Origin: Agrostemma githago
Lineage: Eukaryota > Streptophyta > Magnoliopsida > Caryophyllales > Caryophyllaceae
Assembly: GCA_958450325.1 (NCBI GenBank)
Contig: OY288259.1
Coordinates: 24,980,734-25,044,733 of the forward strand
Reading direction: 5' to 3'
DNA: 64,000 bases
Shown one piece after another: positions 10,252-22,531 of the stretch. The first letter of the stretch is position 1, and the number at the start of each line of letters is the position of its first letter. Below the pieces are notes generated by a model, which saw nothing but the letters and a program-made list of their open reading frames with translations, had not been told where the DNA came from and made no database searches. The position numbers and the translations under genes are program-made.

Positions 10252-11980
10252 AACTCCCCCAAACCGACTCTTTGCTTGTCCTCAACCAAACCAAACATAT
10301 AATACAAGAGAGGACAAGTGATGCGAAGCACGACTCAAAGCAAACTTACAATCATGCTCCTAAAAATCATCTTAAATCGGCTAGAAAACACGGGATGTCA
10401 GAGAATAAAACTAAATCAATAATCATGCCATGAATAAACGATCGCTTGCCAAACTTTCAACCTTGCGAGACCATCAATGTCGGACTTCCTCGCGGTTATC
10501 GCTCAACACTCATAAGAACGGGTGAGTATAAAAATGTGAAGATAAGAAGGAATAAGAACACTCACTCGACTTATGAAACATGCATGCAATCGAATATGAA
10601 ATTAATCTCCCCAATCAAATACGTGTTCCACCAATCAGGACCATAGTACATGCCAAGGACTTACAAAGTGTGGCTAAATGGGTAAGGGAACAAAATGGAT
10701 TGTGCCTAAGCACGTATGGGAATGTGGAGCTAAAACCGGGCCCAGTCGCAGCTACACAATAAAAACTACCCATCAAAAATCCCCAATATATAACGTCGAA
10801 CCACCAACTAGAGATATAAATTCAAGATTAGGTGTAAGAGGAATTTTGTTCATCCTCACAATTGATCTCTAGTTTCAATCTTTTCGACCTTTTCCCGAAA
10901 TATTACAAGAAGCATATATTTCATCTTATTTTTTCATTTCTTTTTCAATTCATTTTATTTTCTTTTCAATGCTTCTATTGTTTTTTTCAAATTTTGAATA
11001 GGGGGAAGGCGATTACAAAGTCGCATCGACGATCTTACACACTAAAGTCCAAAAGATGTCGAAATCTCGAAATATGACCAATTAGTGAAGTAATTCCGAT
11101 TAAGTTCACTGCGACTGTCCCGGCAGGGTAGGCTATTCTGGGTTGTAGCTGATTGATATATATAATAAAAACAGGCTTACAACAGCTGAAATGGCTAAAC
11201 AAAGAAAAATGACCTGAATCTACAGGGTAGTAAAAATGGGTCGTTTTGGCTATGTGGAGCTCATCAAAAACAGAAATGCCTTTCCTCATTTACCTCCTCC
11301 TCAAACCAAATACGTATTCAATATCAAGAGACGGACGTCATATTTATGCAAATTGATGTTACACATTCCACAAGGAGAAACCACTCAATTTCTAATTATA
11401 AATGAGACCAGTTATGGATGTTACTGGCCTAGGAAGCTCTAAAATCCTCAGAATTTATGTGGTTTGCCGACAAGTGGTCAAATTTACTCATTTGGCAATT
11501 AAAAGTTCAAATAGGCATATTATATCAATTTAATCAAATCTTAAGACAAAACACGTTTTCAGGCACGAAGTAAGCTGAAAATTAGGAGAAATCATGTTAA
11601 GAGCATTATCATCATCGTCGTCTTGCATGCTTCTACATCAGACACAACACATAAAAACACGCAAAATCAAAATATTTTTGGCTTTTTCTGATTTTTCGAC
11701 TTTTTTTTTTGCTTTTTAGGATTTTTAGAATTTTTGAAAGCAATAAAATCACACAACGAAAAATGAAAACACACAAACTCTCCCCCAAACCTAAATGTCA
11801 CAATGTCCTCAATGTGACTCTACAGCATATAAGATAGGAAATTCCACAGGCAATCCTAAGGACAACTCGACCTAAGGGGAAGAAAAAATCTAAGAAAGCA
11901 ATAAAACATAAATAAAAAGGAAAGAAATTACCGTGTATAAGGGTAGCTCTCCCAAACCAGCTGCGAAGTGGGGGTTCGTC
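10252..11980 (-). other. Unit 2: PPT and 3' UTR
   Basis: Same layout as unit 1 and nearly identical to it. PPT beside LTR2 at 10252-10265, hairpin at 11406-11429, and hairpin plus second PPT-like tract at about 11779-11817. Confidence 0.8.
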
Positions 11981-12715
11981 CTATAGAACAGTTGTCCACA
12001 GATGACTGTGATCAAAATAGCTTAAAGCTCTCAAGAGTCGATCAAACATCTGCGCATGTGCTACACAAAAGCATAAGTAGCACCAAGATATAAAGAAGAC
12101 AAACAGAGACAAAGTCAATGATCGTCTTAGCCTATCTGACGAGCTAGACCAATCCTCATCATGGTGGTCATAGTGCATAAGAAGAGTAAGAATGTTAATA
12201 GGCGGCTCGTAAGGCAAGACGTACACATCAAATATCTCAAATTCACCCCAAGGCTTATCATCGGGTATAGATTGCATAAAATATGAGTTAGAACTCTCAA
12301 GATCACTCAAAAGATCAATCTCACCGATCTCTGCGAAAGAATTATCACAATCCTCCCCACTAATCATAAGCTCAAACAAAGGCTCAAGAGAAACAGGGTC
12401 AGAACAATCAGTGGGTGAAAGTAATTTATCCTCAATAAAAGGGAAAAACTCGAATTTCTCTAAAATGGGTTTCTCAAATAAATCATTGTCAATATCCCAT
12501 CTATCTACACTTTTTTCACTCGAAGAATCAATAAACAGTGTATTCTTCCCTTCGCTTTGATTTTTCCGCTCAATCTCAAGATCCTCTCTTTTGTTCAATT
12601 CTGTCTTCAGAACCTCATAATTGACATCAAATGACACTCTCTCAAAATCACACAAATCAAAATCCTTCATGTTATCCTCAATTAAAAGAGCATCATTCAA
12701 AGCATCCAAACACAC
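11981..12715 (-). CDS. Unit 2: 244-codon acidic ORF with hydrophobic segment
   Basis: The protein is identical to that of unit 1 over all 244 codons, with the same missing ATG and the same in-frame TAG separating it from the gag remnant. A silent difference (cattcaaagc against cattcagagc) lies near its start. The product is unrecognised; the hydrophobic segment at residues 199-220 suggests membrane association. Confidence 0.55.
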   Translation of the reverse strand: MCLDALNDALLIEDNMKDFDLCDFERVSFDVNYEVLKTELNKREDLEIERKNQSEGKNTLFIDSSSEKSVDRWDIDNDLFEKPILEKFEFFPFIEDKLLSPTDCSDPVSLEPLFELMISGEDCDNSFAEIGEIDLLSDLESSNSYFMQSIPDDKPWGEFEIFDVYVLPYEPPINILTLLMHYDHHDEDWSSSSDRLRRSLTLSLFVFFISWCYLCFCVAHAQMFDRLLRALSYFDHSHLWTTVL

Positions 12716-12721
12716 GTTTTC

Positions 12722-13301
12722 CTAAAAAAACACACATTCCAGCTCACAGTCATTCACGGAGGTTTGGTGATCTTGAATAGATTGAACATTATACCCATCA
12801 TCATCATCATCATCAATTATGTTCACAAGAGATGGGCATGATTCACTTACCTGGAGGTTCTTCACTACTTCCATAGGCGTACCTGGTTGACTTTGTTGCT
12901 TTTGGCTTGCTAATTGGGCAATTTGATTGTTCAAGATTTCATAATGATCTAGCAATTGGCCTATTTGAATATCTTGCTTTTGTCGAGCTTGCATGAATTG
13001 TAGCAATAAAGCCTCGATTTTCGCCTTGTCATTATTCCGCCTCAACTCTAATTCAGCACTATTACGTACGGGCTAAATATTTAAGGATTTCCAATCGTTC
13101 CTCGTAAGAGATATAATTAAACATCCCTCTGCAATTTTCCTCAATTCTAGCCCGTGACTCATCATCAACACCATTATATATCATATGACACATATCCCGT
13201 ATATCAACATTAAAGCCATTTTGAAAAATGAAAGACTCAAGTCTATCCCAATAGTTACGTAGTGACTCTTGTTTGAATTGTGGGAAGTAAAAATTGGTCA
13301 T
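12722..13301 (-). pseudogene. Unit 2: gag remnant
   Basis: Same structure as unit 1: Gag C-terminal half from ATG 13301, 4-bp gtac insertion, coiled coil, MEVVKNLQV junction, Asp run and TAG. Protein-level differences from unit 1 are minimal. Confidence 0.8.
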
Positions 13302-13388
13302 AATGGTGAATGATAAAAAACATAAAAAAAATAATATACAAAAAATAACCTAGAACCTAAAAAAGATAAACAACTAAATAACACCGTC

Positions 13389-13406
13389 TCCCCGGCAACG
13401 GCGCCA
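13389..13406 (-). other. Unit 2 primer-binding site (tRNA-Asp)
   Basis: Complete 18-nt match, minus strand, five bases from LTR3. Confidence 0.9.
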
Positions 13407-13411
13407 AAATT

Positions 13412-14800
13412 TGACAGGGGTAGTTGTATCCCTAATCAAAAGTACCCTAAGGTCACTAACTAATGTAGATAGCGAAGTCATGGGTCGAACCACAAGGAGA
13501 TGGGAATTCAATTATTTATCCTAAGAATTAGATTCTAGATTATGGGTCACTGTTTTTCTTGGGTTTTGTAACTAAGACAAGACAATAATAAGATAAAGGT
13601 CTAGGATCGTAGGTTCACTATGAATATTAGTCGGGGTTAGGGAATTAACTAACTAATCATTAATCGATGGTGCAAGTCCGGTCGGTACAATACAACCTTT
13701 AGATCTAAACTTAACCTGCGGTCGCTAGCATTAAGTCAGTCTACCCGAATTATCGTGGCCTAATTAGTTCTTAACCCGGTCGGTGAAAAGCCCTAATTGC
13801 TATGCTAATTAATTGAATTATGCATCAGACAATCAATCAGATTTAAGACGATAAACAAGCGATAGTTCATGCGATTAACAATTAATCAATTAATTATAAT
13901 CTCTCCTAATATGCATAGATCCCCTTAACCCTAGATGAGAAATTAGCTACGCATAATAAAATTAATCAGACAAGAAAGAAAGAAATCGAATCAAAACATA
14001 TCAAGATAATCAACAATCAATTGAAGGAAACAACAATACTAGAACAATAAATAAAGATGAATTGAAAGAGAATTGAAATTCAATACCAAATGATGAAGGA
14101 AATTGTAAAGATCTCTAGGTAGGTAAACTAAACTAGGAAAACTGAATGTAGAATGAAAAAGTGTGTAAAAGAAGGTAAAAGAAAACTGTAGAATGAAAAG
14201 TGTATGACAATGTAGTCAGAAGTCTAATTTAAAAGATATCTGTTGGACTTCAAAATAGGCCCAAAGTATAAGTCGAAATAAAGTTGATACGCGGCTCGGG
14301 CAGGAGCTTCACGGAGTGGCACTCGATCGAGTGCAGTAGGGGCACTGGATCGAGTAGCGCTGTAGGTCACAGCATCGCGCGTTCTACTTCAAACGGCTGT
14401 CATTTCTTCGTTACTTGTTCAAATTGAACGTGCAATATACCGTTGGAAAGCTATGAGAAAGTGCTTTCCAACGCCACAGGAATCACTCTGATTGGAGTTG
14501 TAGAACTGAAGATATAGACGTTTGAATTTGACCCTTGTGTAGGCGATCATTCTTTCTTCTCAATTTGCATTTGTTTCCTTCTTTGTTCCTTCTCGATTTC
14601 CATTCTCGTCCTCGGCTTAGTCTTTTTAGTTCGTTAAGACGTAAATGCATCCAAAAGCACACATATCCTGAAAAATAACCCGAGATACAACAGTATCGAC
14701 TTTCTAGAAAATATCGACAGTTAGGGCATAATTAGGAGAGGAAAACGTGATAAATCAATGGTCGGGGGACGAAATAAATAGATATAAAATGTGTTGATCA
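13412..14800 (-). repeat. LTR3 of the array
   Basis: 1,389 bp. It shares with LTR4 private variants such as gatacgcggctcggg and aaactgtagaatgaaaag; with LTR4 and LTR5 it shares ttgaaggaaac and aatgatgaagg. Confidence 0.93.
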
Positions 14801-16528
14801 AACTCCCCCAAACCGACTCTTTGCTTGTCCTCAACCAAACCAAACATATAATACAAGAGAGGACAAGTGATGCGAAGCACGACTCAAAGCAAACTTACAA
14901 TCATGCTCCTAAAAATCATCTTAAATCGGCTAGAAAACACGGGATGTCAGAGAATAAAACTAAATCAATAATCATGCCATGAATAAACGATCGCTTGCCA
15001 AACTTTCAACCTTGCGAGACCATCAATGTCGGACTTCCTCGCGGTTATCGCTCAACACTCATAAGAACGGGTGAGTATAAAAATGTGAAGATAAGAAGGA
15101 ATAAGAACACTCACTCGACTTATGAAACATGCATGCAATCGAATATGAAATTAATCTCCCCAATCAAATACGTGTTCCACCAATCAGGACCATAGTACAT
15201 GCCAAGGACTTACAAAGTGTGGCTAAATGGGTAAGGGAACAAAATGGATTGTGCCTAAGCACGTATGGGAATGTGGAGCTAAAACCGGGCCCAGTCGCAG
15301 CTACACAATAAAAACTACCCATCAAAAATCCCCAATATATAACGTCGAACCACCAACTAGAGATATAAATTCAAGATTAGGTGTAAGAGAAATTTTGTTC
15401 ATCCTCACAATTGATCTCTAGTTTCAATCTTTTCGACCTTTTCCCGAAATATTACAAGAAGCATATATTTCATCTTTTTTTTTCTTTTCTTTTTCAATTC
15501 ATTTTATTTTCTTTTCAATGCTTCTATTTTTTTTTCAAATTTTGAATAGGGGGAAGGCGATTACAAAGTCGCATCGACGATCTTACACACTAAAGTCCAA
15601 AAGATGTCGAAATCTCGAAATATGACCAATTAGTGAAGTAATTCCGATTAAGTTCACTACGACTGTCCCGGCAGGGTAGGCTATTCTGGGTTGTAGCTGA
15701 TTGATATATATAATAAAAACAGGCTTACAACACCTGAAATGGCTAAACAAAGAAAAATGACCTGAATCTACAGGGTAGTAAAAATGGGTCGTTTTGGCTA
15801 TGTGGAGCTCATCAAAAACAGAAATGCCTTTCCTCATTTACCTCCTCCTCAAACCAAATACGTATTCAATATCAAGAGACGGACGTCATATTTATGCAAA
15901 TTGATGTTACACATTCCACAAGGAGAAACCACTCAATTTCTAATTATAAATGAGACCAGTTATAGATGTTACTGGCCTAGGAAGCTCTAAAATCCTCAGA
16001 ATTTATGTGGTTTGCCGACAAGTGGTCAAATTTACTCATTTGGCAATTAAAAGTTCAAATAGGCATATTATATCAATTTAATCAAATCTTAAGACAAAAC
16101 ACGTTTTCAGGCACGAAGTAAGCTGAAAATTAGGAGAAATCATGTTAAGAGCATTATCATCATCGTCGTCTTGCATGCTTCTACATCAGACACAACACAT
16201 AAAAACACGCAAAATCAAAATATTTTTGGCTTTTTCTGATTTTTCGACTTTTTTTTTTGCTTTTTTGGATTTTTAGAATTTTTGAAAGCAATAAAATCAC
16301 ACAACGAAAAATGAAAACACACAAACTCTCCCCCAAACCTAAATGTCACAGTGTCCTCAATGTGACTCTACAGCATATAAGATAGGAAATTCCACAGGCA
16401 ATCCTAAGGACAACTCGACCTAAGGGGAAGAAAAAATCTAAGAAAGCAATAAAACATAAATAAAAAGGAAAGAAATTACCGTGTATAAGGGTAGCTCTCC
16501 CAAACCAGCTGCGAAGTGGGGGTTCGTC
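14801..16528 (-). other. Unit 3: PPT and 3' UTR
   Basis: PPT beside LTR3 at 14801-14814, hairpin at 15954-15977, and a hairpin next to an internal PPT-like tract near 16327-16366. It shares variants with unit 4 (cacagtgtcc, acaacacctg, a changed T-rich tract near 15475) that units 1 and 2 lack. Confidence 0.8.
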
Positions 16529-17263
16529 CTATAGAACAGTTGTCCACAGATGACTGTGATCAAAATAGCTTAAAGCTCTCAAGAGTCGATCAAACATCTG
16601 CGCATGTGCTACACAAAAGCATAAGTAGCACCAAGATATAAAGAAGACAAACAGAGACAAAGTCAATGATCGTCTTAGCCTATCTGACGAGCTAGACCAA
16701 TCCTCATCATGGTGGTCATAGTGCATAAGAAGAGTAAGAATGTTAATAGGCGGCTCGTAAGGCAAGACGTACACATCAAATATCTCAAATTCACCCCAAG
16801 GCTTATCATCGGGTATAGATTGCATAAAATATGAGTTAGAACTCTCAAGATCACTCAAAAGATCAATCTCACCGATCTCTGCGAAAGAATTATCACAATC
16901 CTCCCCACTAATCATAAGCTCAAACAAAGGCTCAAGAGAAACAGGGTCAGAACAATCAGTGGGTGAAAGTAATTTATCCTCAATAAAAGGGAAAAACTCG
17001 AATTTCTCTAAAATGGGTTTCTCAAATAAATCATTGTCAATATCCCATCTATCTACACTTTTTTCACTCGAAGAATCAATAAACAGTGTATTCTTCCCTT
17101 CGCTTTGATTTTTCCGCTCAATCTCAAGATCCTCTCTTTTGTTCAATTCTGTCTTCAGAACCTCATAATTGACATCAAATGACACTCTCTCAAAATCACA
17201 CAAATCAAAATCCTTCATGTTATCCTCAATTAAAAGAGCATCATTCAGAGCATCCAAACACAC
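16529..17263 (-). CDS. Unit 3: 244-codon acidic ORF with hydrophobic segment
   Basis: Protein identical to units 1 and 2. It has the same TAG separation from the gag remnant and lacks an ATG at the first codon. Unrecognised product, as described for unit 1. Confidence 0.55.
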   Translation of the reverse strand: MCLDALNDALLIEDNMKDFDLCDFERVSFDVNYEVLKTELNKREDLEIERKNQSEGKNTLFIDSSSEKSVDRWDIDNDLFEKPILEKFEFFPFIEDKLLSPTDCSDPVSLEPLFELMISGEDCDNSFAEIGEIDLLSDLESSNSYFMQSIPDDKPWGEFEIFDVYVLPYEPPINILTLLMHYDHHDEDWSSSSDRLRRSLTLSLFVFFISWCYLCFCVAHAQMFDRLLRALSYFDHSHLWTTVL

Positions 17264-17269
17264 GTTTTC

Positions 17270-17849
17270 CTAAAAAAACACACATTCCAGCTCACAGTCA
17301 TTCACGGAGGTTTGGTGATCTTGAATAGATTGAACATTATACCCATCATCATCATCATCATCAATTATGTTCACAAGAGATGGGCATGATTCACTTACCT
17401 GGAGGTTCTTCACTACTTCCATAGGCGTACCTGGTTGACTTTGTTGCTTTTGGCTTGCTAATTGGGCAATTTGATTGTTCAAGATTTCATAATGATCTAG
17501 CAATTGGCCTATTTGAATATCTTGCTTTTGTCGAGCTTGCATGAATTGTAGCAATAAAGCCTCGATTTTCGCCTTGTCATTATTCCGCCTCAACTCTAAT
17601 TCAGCACTATTACGTACGGGCTAAATATTTAAGGATTTCCAATCGTTCCTCGTAAGAGATATAATTAAACATCCCTCTGCAATTTTCCTCAATTCTAGCC
17701 CGTGACTCATCATCAACACCATTATATATCATATGACACATATCCCGTATATCAACATTAAAGCCATTTTGAAAAATGAAAGACTCAAGTCTATCCCAAT
17801 AGTTACGTAGTGACTCTTGTTTGAATTGTGGGAAGTAAAAATTGGTCAT
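17270..17849 (-). pseudogene. Unit 3: gag remnant
   Basis: Same as units 1 and 2, including the 4-bp gtac insertion that splits the frame near 17613-17617. Confidence 0.8.
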
Positions 17850-17936
17850 AATGGTGAATGATAAAAAACATAAAAAAAATAATATACAAAAAATAACCTA
17901 GAACCTAAAAAAGATAAACAACTAAATAACACCGTC

Positions 17937-17954
17937 TCCCCGGCAACGGCGCCA
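17937..17954 (-). other. Unit 3 primer-binding site (tRNA-Asp)
   Basis: Complete 18-nt match, minus strand, five bases from LTR4. Confidence 0.9.
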
Positions 17955-17959
17955 AAATT

Positions 17960-19348
17960 TGACAGGGGTAGTTGTATCCCTAATCAAAAGTACCCTAAGG
18001 TCACTAACTAATGTAGATAGCGAAGTCATGGGTCGAACCACAAGGAGATGGGAATTCAATTATTTATCCTAAGAATTAGATTCTAGATTATGGGTCACTG
18101 TTTTTCTTGGGTTTTGTAACTAAGACAAGACAATAATAAGATAAAGGTCTAGGATCGTAGGTTCACTATGAATATTAGTCGGGGTTAGGGAATTAACTAA
18201 CTAATCATTAATCGATGGTGCAAGTCCGGTCGGTACAATACAACCTTTAGATCTAAACTTAACCTGCGGTCGCTAGCATTAAGTCAGTCTACCCGAATTA
18301 TCGTGGCCTAATTAGTTCTTAACCCGGTCGGTGAAAAGCCCTAATTGCTATGCTAATTAATTGAATTATGCATCAGACAATCAATCAGATTTAAGACGAT
18401 AAACAAGCGATAGTTCATGCGATTAACAATTAATCAATTAATTATAATCTCTCCTAATATGCATAGATCCCCTTAACCCTAGATGAGAAATTAGCTACGC
18501 ATAATAAAATTAATCAGACAAGAAAGAAAGAAATCGAATCAAAACATATCAAGATAATCAACAATCAATTGAAGGAAACAACAATACTAGAACAATAAAT
18601 AAAGATGAATTGAAAGAGAATTGAAATTCAATACCAAATGATGAAGGAAATTGTAAAGATCTCTAGGTAGGTAAACTAAACTAGGAAAACTGAATGTAGA
18701 ATGAAAAAGTGTGTAAAAGAAGGTAAAAGAAAACTGTAGAATGAAAAGTGTATGACAATGTAGTCAGAAGTCTAATTTAAAAGATATCTGTTGGACTTCA
18801 AAATAGGCCCAAAGTATAAGTCGAAATAAAGTTGATACGCGGCTCGGGCAGGAGCTTCACGGAGTGGCACTCGATCGAGTGCAGTAGGGGCACTGGATCG
18901 AGTAGCGCTGTAGGTCACAGCATCGCGCGTTCTACTTCAAACGGCTGTCATTTCTTCGTTACTTGTTCAAATTGAACGTGCAATATACCGTTGGAAAGCT
19001 ATGAGAAAGTGCTTTCCAACGCCACAGGAATCACTCTGATTGGAGTTGTAGAACTGAAGATATAGACGTTTGAATTTGACCCTTGTGTAGGCGATCATTC
19101 TTTCTTCTCAATTTGCATTTGTTTCCTTCTTTGTTCCTTCTCGATTTCCATTCTCGTCCTCGGCTTAGTCTTTTTAGTTCGTTAAGACGTAAATGCATCC
19201 AAAAGCACACATATCCTGAAAAATAACCCGAGATACAACAGTATCGACTTTCTAGAAAATATCGACAGTTAGGGCATAATTAGGAGAGGAAAACGTGATA
19301 AATCAATGGTCGGGGGACGAAATAAATAGATATAAAATGTGTTGATCA
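17960..19348 (-). repeat. LTR4 of the array
   Basis: 1,389 bp, nearly identical to LTR3, with which it shares all private variants I noted. Confidence 0.93.
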
Positions 19349-21077
19349 AACTCCCCCAAACCGACTCTTTGCTTGTCCTCAACCAAACCAAACATATAAT
19401 ACAAGAGAGGACAAGTGATGCGAAGCACGACTCAAAGCAAACTTACAATCATGCTCCTAAAAATCATCTTAAATCGGCTAGAAAACACGGGATGTCAGAG
19501 AATAAAACTAAATCAATAATCATGCCATGAATAAACGATCGCTTGCCAAACTTTCAACCTTGCGAGACCATCAATGTCGGACTTCCTCGCGGTTATCGCT
19601 CAACACTCATAAGAACGGGTGAGTATAAAAATGTGAAGATAAGAAGGAATAAGAACACTCACTCGACTTATGAAACATGCATGCAATCGAATATGAAATT
19701 AATCTCCCCAATCAAATACGTGTTCCACCAATCAGGACCATAGTACATGCCAAGGACTTACAAAGTGTGGCTAAATGGGTAAGGGAACAAAATGGATTGT
19801 GCCTAAGCACGTATGGGAATGTGGAGCTAAAACCGGGCCCAGTCGCAGCTACACAATAAAAACTACCCATCAAAAATCCCCAATATATAACGTCGAACCA
19901 CCAACTAGAGATATAAATTCAAGATTAGGTGTAAGAGAAATTTTGTTCATCCTCACAATTGATCTCTAGTTTCAATCTTTTCGACCTTTTCCCGAAATAT
20001 TACAAGAAGCATATATTTCATCTTTTTTTTTCTTTTCTTTTTCAATTCATTTTATTTTCTTTTCAATGCTTCTATTTTTTTTTCAAATTTTGAATAGGGG
20101 GAAGGCGATTACAAAGTCGCATCGACGATCTTACACACTAAAGTCCAAAAGATGTCGAAATCTCGAAATATGACCAATTAGTGAAGTAATTCCGATTAAG
20201 TTCACTGCGACTGTCCCGGCAGGGTAGGCTATTCTGGGTTGTAGCTGATTGATATATATAATAAAAACAGGCTTACAACACCTGAAATGGCTAAACAAAG
20301 AAAAATGACCTGAATCTACAGGGTAGTAAAAATGGGTCGTTTTGGCTATGTGGAGCTCATCAAAAACAGAAATGCCTTTCCTCATTTACCTCCTCCTCAA
20401 ACCAAATACGTATTCAATATCAAGAGACGGACGTCATATTTATGCAAATTGATGTTACACATTCCACAAGGAGAAACCACTCAATTTCTAATTATAAATG
20501 AGACCAGTTATAGATGTTACTGGCCTAGGAAGCTCTAAAATCCTCAGAATTTATGTGGTTTGCCGACAAGTGGTCAAATTTACTCATTTGGCAATTAAAA
20601 GTTCAAATAGGCATATTATATCAATTTAATCAAATCTTAAGACAAAACACGTTTTCAGGCACGAAGTAAGCTGAAAATTAGGAGAAATCATGTTAAGAGC
20701 ATTATCATCATCGTCGTCTTGCATGCTTCTACATCAGACACAACACATAAAAACACGCAAAATCAAAATATTTTTGGCTTTTTCTGATTTTTCGACTTTT
20801 TTTTTTTGCTTTTTTGGATTTTTAGAATTTTTGAAAGCAATAAAATCACACAACGAAAAATGAAAACACACAAACTCTCCCCCAAACCTAAATGTCACAG
20901 TGTCCTCAATGTGACTCTACAGCATATAAGATAGGAAATTCCACAGGCAATCCTAAGGACAACTCGACCTAAGGGGAAGAAAAAATCTAAGAAAGCAATA
21001 AAACATAAATAAAAAGGAAAGAAATTACCGTGTATAAGGGTAGCTCTCCCAAACCAGCTGCGAAGTGGGGGTTCGTC
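19349..21077 (-). other. Unit 4: PPT and 3' UTR
   Basis: PPT beside LTR4 at 19349-19362, hairpin at 20502-20525, hairpin beside a second PPT-like tract near 20876-20915. It groups with unit 3. Confidence 0.8.
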
Positions 21078-21812
21078 CTATAGAACAGTTGTCCACAGAT
21101 GACTGTGATCAAAATAGCTTAAAGCTCTCAAGAGTCGATCAAACATCTGCGCATGTGCTACACAAAAGCATAAGTAGCACCAAGATATAAAGAAGACAAA
21201 CAGAGACAAAGTCAATGATCGTCTTAGCCTATCTGACGAGCTAGACCAATCCTCATCATGGTGGTCATAGTGCATAAGAAGAGTAAGAATGTTAATAGGC
21301 AGCTCGTAAGGCAAGACGTACACATCAAATATCTCAAATTCACCCCAAGGCTTATCATCGGGTATAGATTGCATAAAATATGAGTTAGAACTCTCAAGAT
21401 CACTCAAAAGATCAATCTCACCGATCTCTGCGAAAGAATTATCACAATCCTCCCCACTAATCATAAGCTCAAACAAAGGCTCAAGAGAAACAGGGTCAGA
21501 ACAATCAGTGGGTGAAAGTAATTTATCCTCAATAAAAGGGAAAAACTCGAATTTCTCTAAAATGGGTTTCTCAAATAAATCATTGTCAATATCCCATCTA
21601 TCTACACTTTTTTCACTCGAAGAATCAATAAACAGTGTATTCTTCCCTTCGCTTTGATTTTTCCGCTCAATCTCAAGATCCTCTCTTTTGTTCAATTTTG
21701 TCTTCAGAACCTCATAATTGACATCAAATGACACTCTCTCAAAATCACACAAATCAAAATCCTTCATGTTATCCTCAATTAAAAGAGCATCATTCAGAGC
21801 ATCCAAACACAT
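21078..21812 (-). CDS. Unit 4: 244-codon acidic ORF, ATG present
   Basis: Differs from the other copies at two residues (E39K and P171L). Here the first codon is ATG, because catgttttcc on + replaces cacgttttcc. It therefore has a conventional start six bases after the upstream TAG. The unrecognised acidic protein with the 199-220 hydrophobic segment is otherwise the same. Confidence 0.58.
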   Translation of the reverse strand: MCLDALNDALLIEDNMKDFDLCDFERVSFDVNYEVLKTKLNKREDLEIERKNQSEGKNTLFIDSSSEKSVDRWDIDNDLFEKPILEKFEFFPFIEDKLLSPTDCSDPVSLEPLFELMISGEDCDNSFAEIGEIDLLSDLESSNSYFMQSIPDDKPWGEFEIFDVYVLPYELPINILTLLMHYDHHDEDWSSSSDRLRRSLTLSLFVFFISWCYLCFCVAHAQMFDRLLRALSYFDHSHLWTTVL

Positions 21813-21818
21813 GTTTTC

Positions 21819-22396
21819 CTAAAAAAACACACATTCCAGCTCACAGTCATTCACGGAGGTTTGGTGATCTTGAATAGATTGAACATTATACCCATCATCA
21901 TCATCATCATCAATTATGTTCACAAGAGATGGGCATGATTCACTTACCTGGAGGTTCTTCACTACTTCCATAGGCGTACCTGGTTGACTTTGTTGCTTTT
22001 GGCTTGCTAATTGGGCAATTTGATTGTTCAAGATTTCATAATGATCTAGCAATTGGCCTATTTGAATATCTTGCTTTTGTCGAGCTTGCATGAATTGTAG
22101 CAATAAAGCCTCGATTTTCGCCTTGTCATTATTCCGCCTCAACTCTAATTCAGCACTATTACGGGCTAAATATTTAAGGATTTTCAATCGTTCCTCGTAA
22201 GAGATATAATTAAACATCCCTCCGCAATTTTCCTCAATTCTAGCCCGTGACTCATCATCAACACCATTATATATATCATATGACACATATCCCGTATATC
22301 AACATTAAAGCCATTTTGAAAAATGAAAGACTCAAGTCTATCCCAATAGTTACGTAGTGACTCTTGTTTGAATTGTGGGAAGTAAAAATTGGTCAT
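21819..22396 (-). pseudogene. Unit 4: gag remnant without the 4-bp insertion
   Basis: The gtac insertion found in units 1-3 is absent (attacgggct), so the Gag half and the coiled coil are in one frame (LARNSAELELRRNN). A separate 2-bp ta expansion at about 22268-22275 shifts the frame just after MCHMIY. The start is ATG at 22396. It is the unit nearest the outer 5' LTR and the most divergent from the others. Confidence 0.8.
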
Positions 22397-22508
22397 AATG
22401 GTGAATGATAAAAAAAATATAAAAAAAATTATATACAAAATACAAAAAAAATTATATACAAAAAATAACCTAGAACCTAAAAAAGATAAACAACTAAATA
22501 ACACCGTC

Positions 22509-22526
22509 TCCCCGGCAACGGCGCTA
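22509..22526 (-). other. Unit 4 primer-binding site, mutated
   Basis: The minus strand reads TAGCGCCGTTGCCGGGGA: the second base is A instead of G, adjacent to the position that pairs with the tRNA 3' terminal A. The other three units have the unmutated site. This is the PBS belonging to the outer 5' LTR. Confidence 0.85.
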
Positions 22527-22531
22527 AAATT

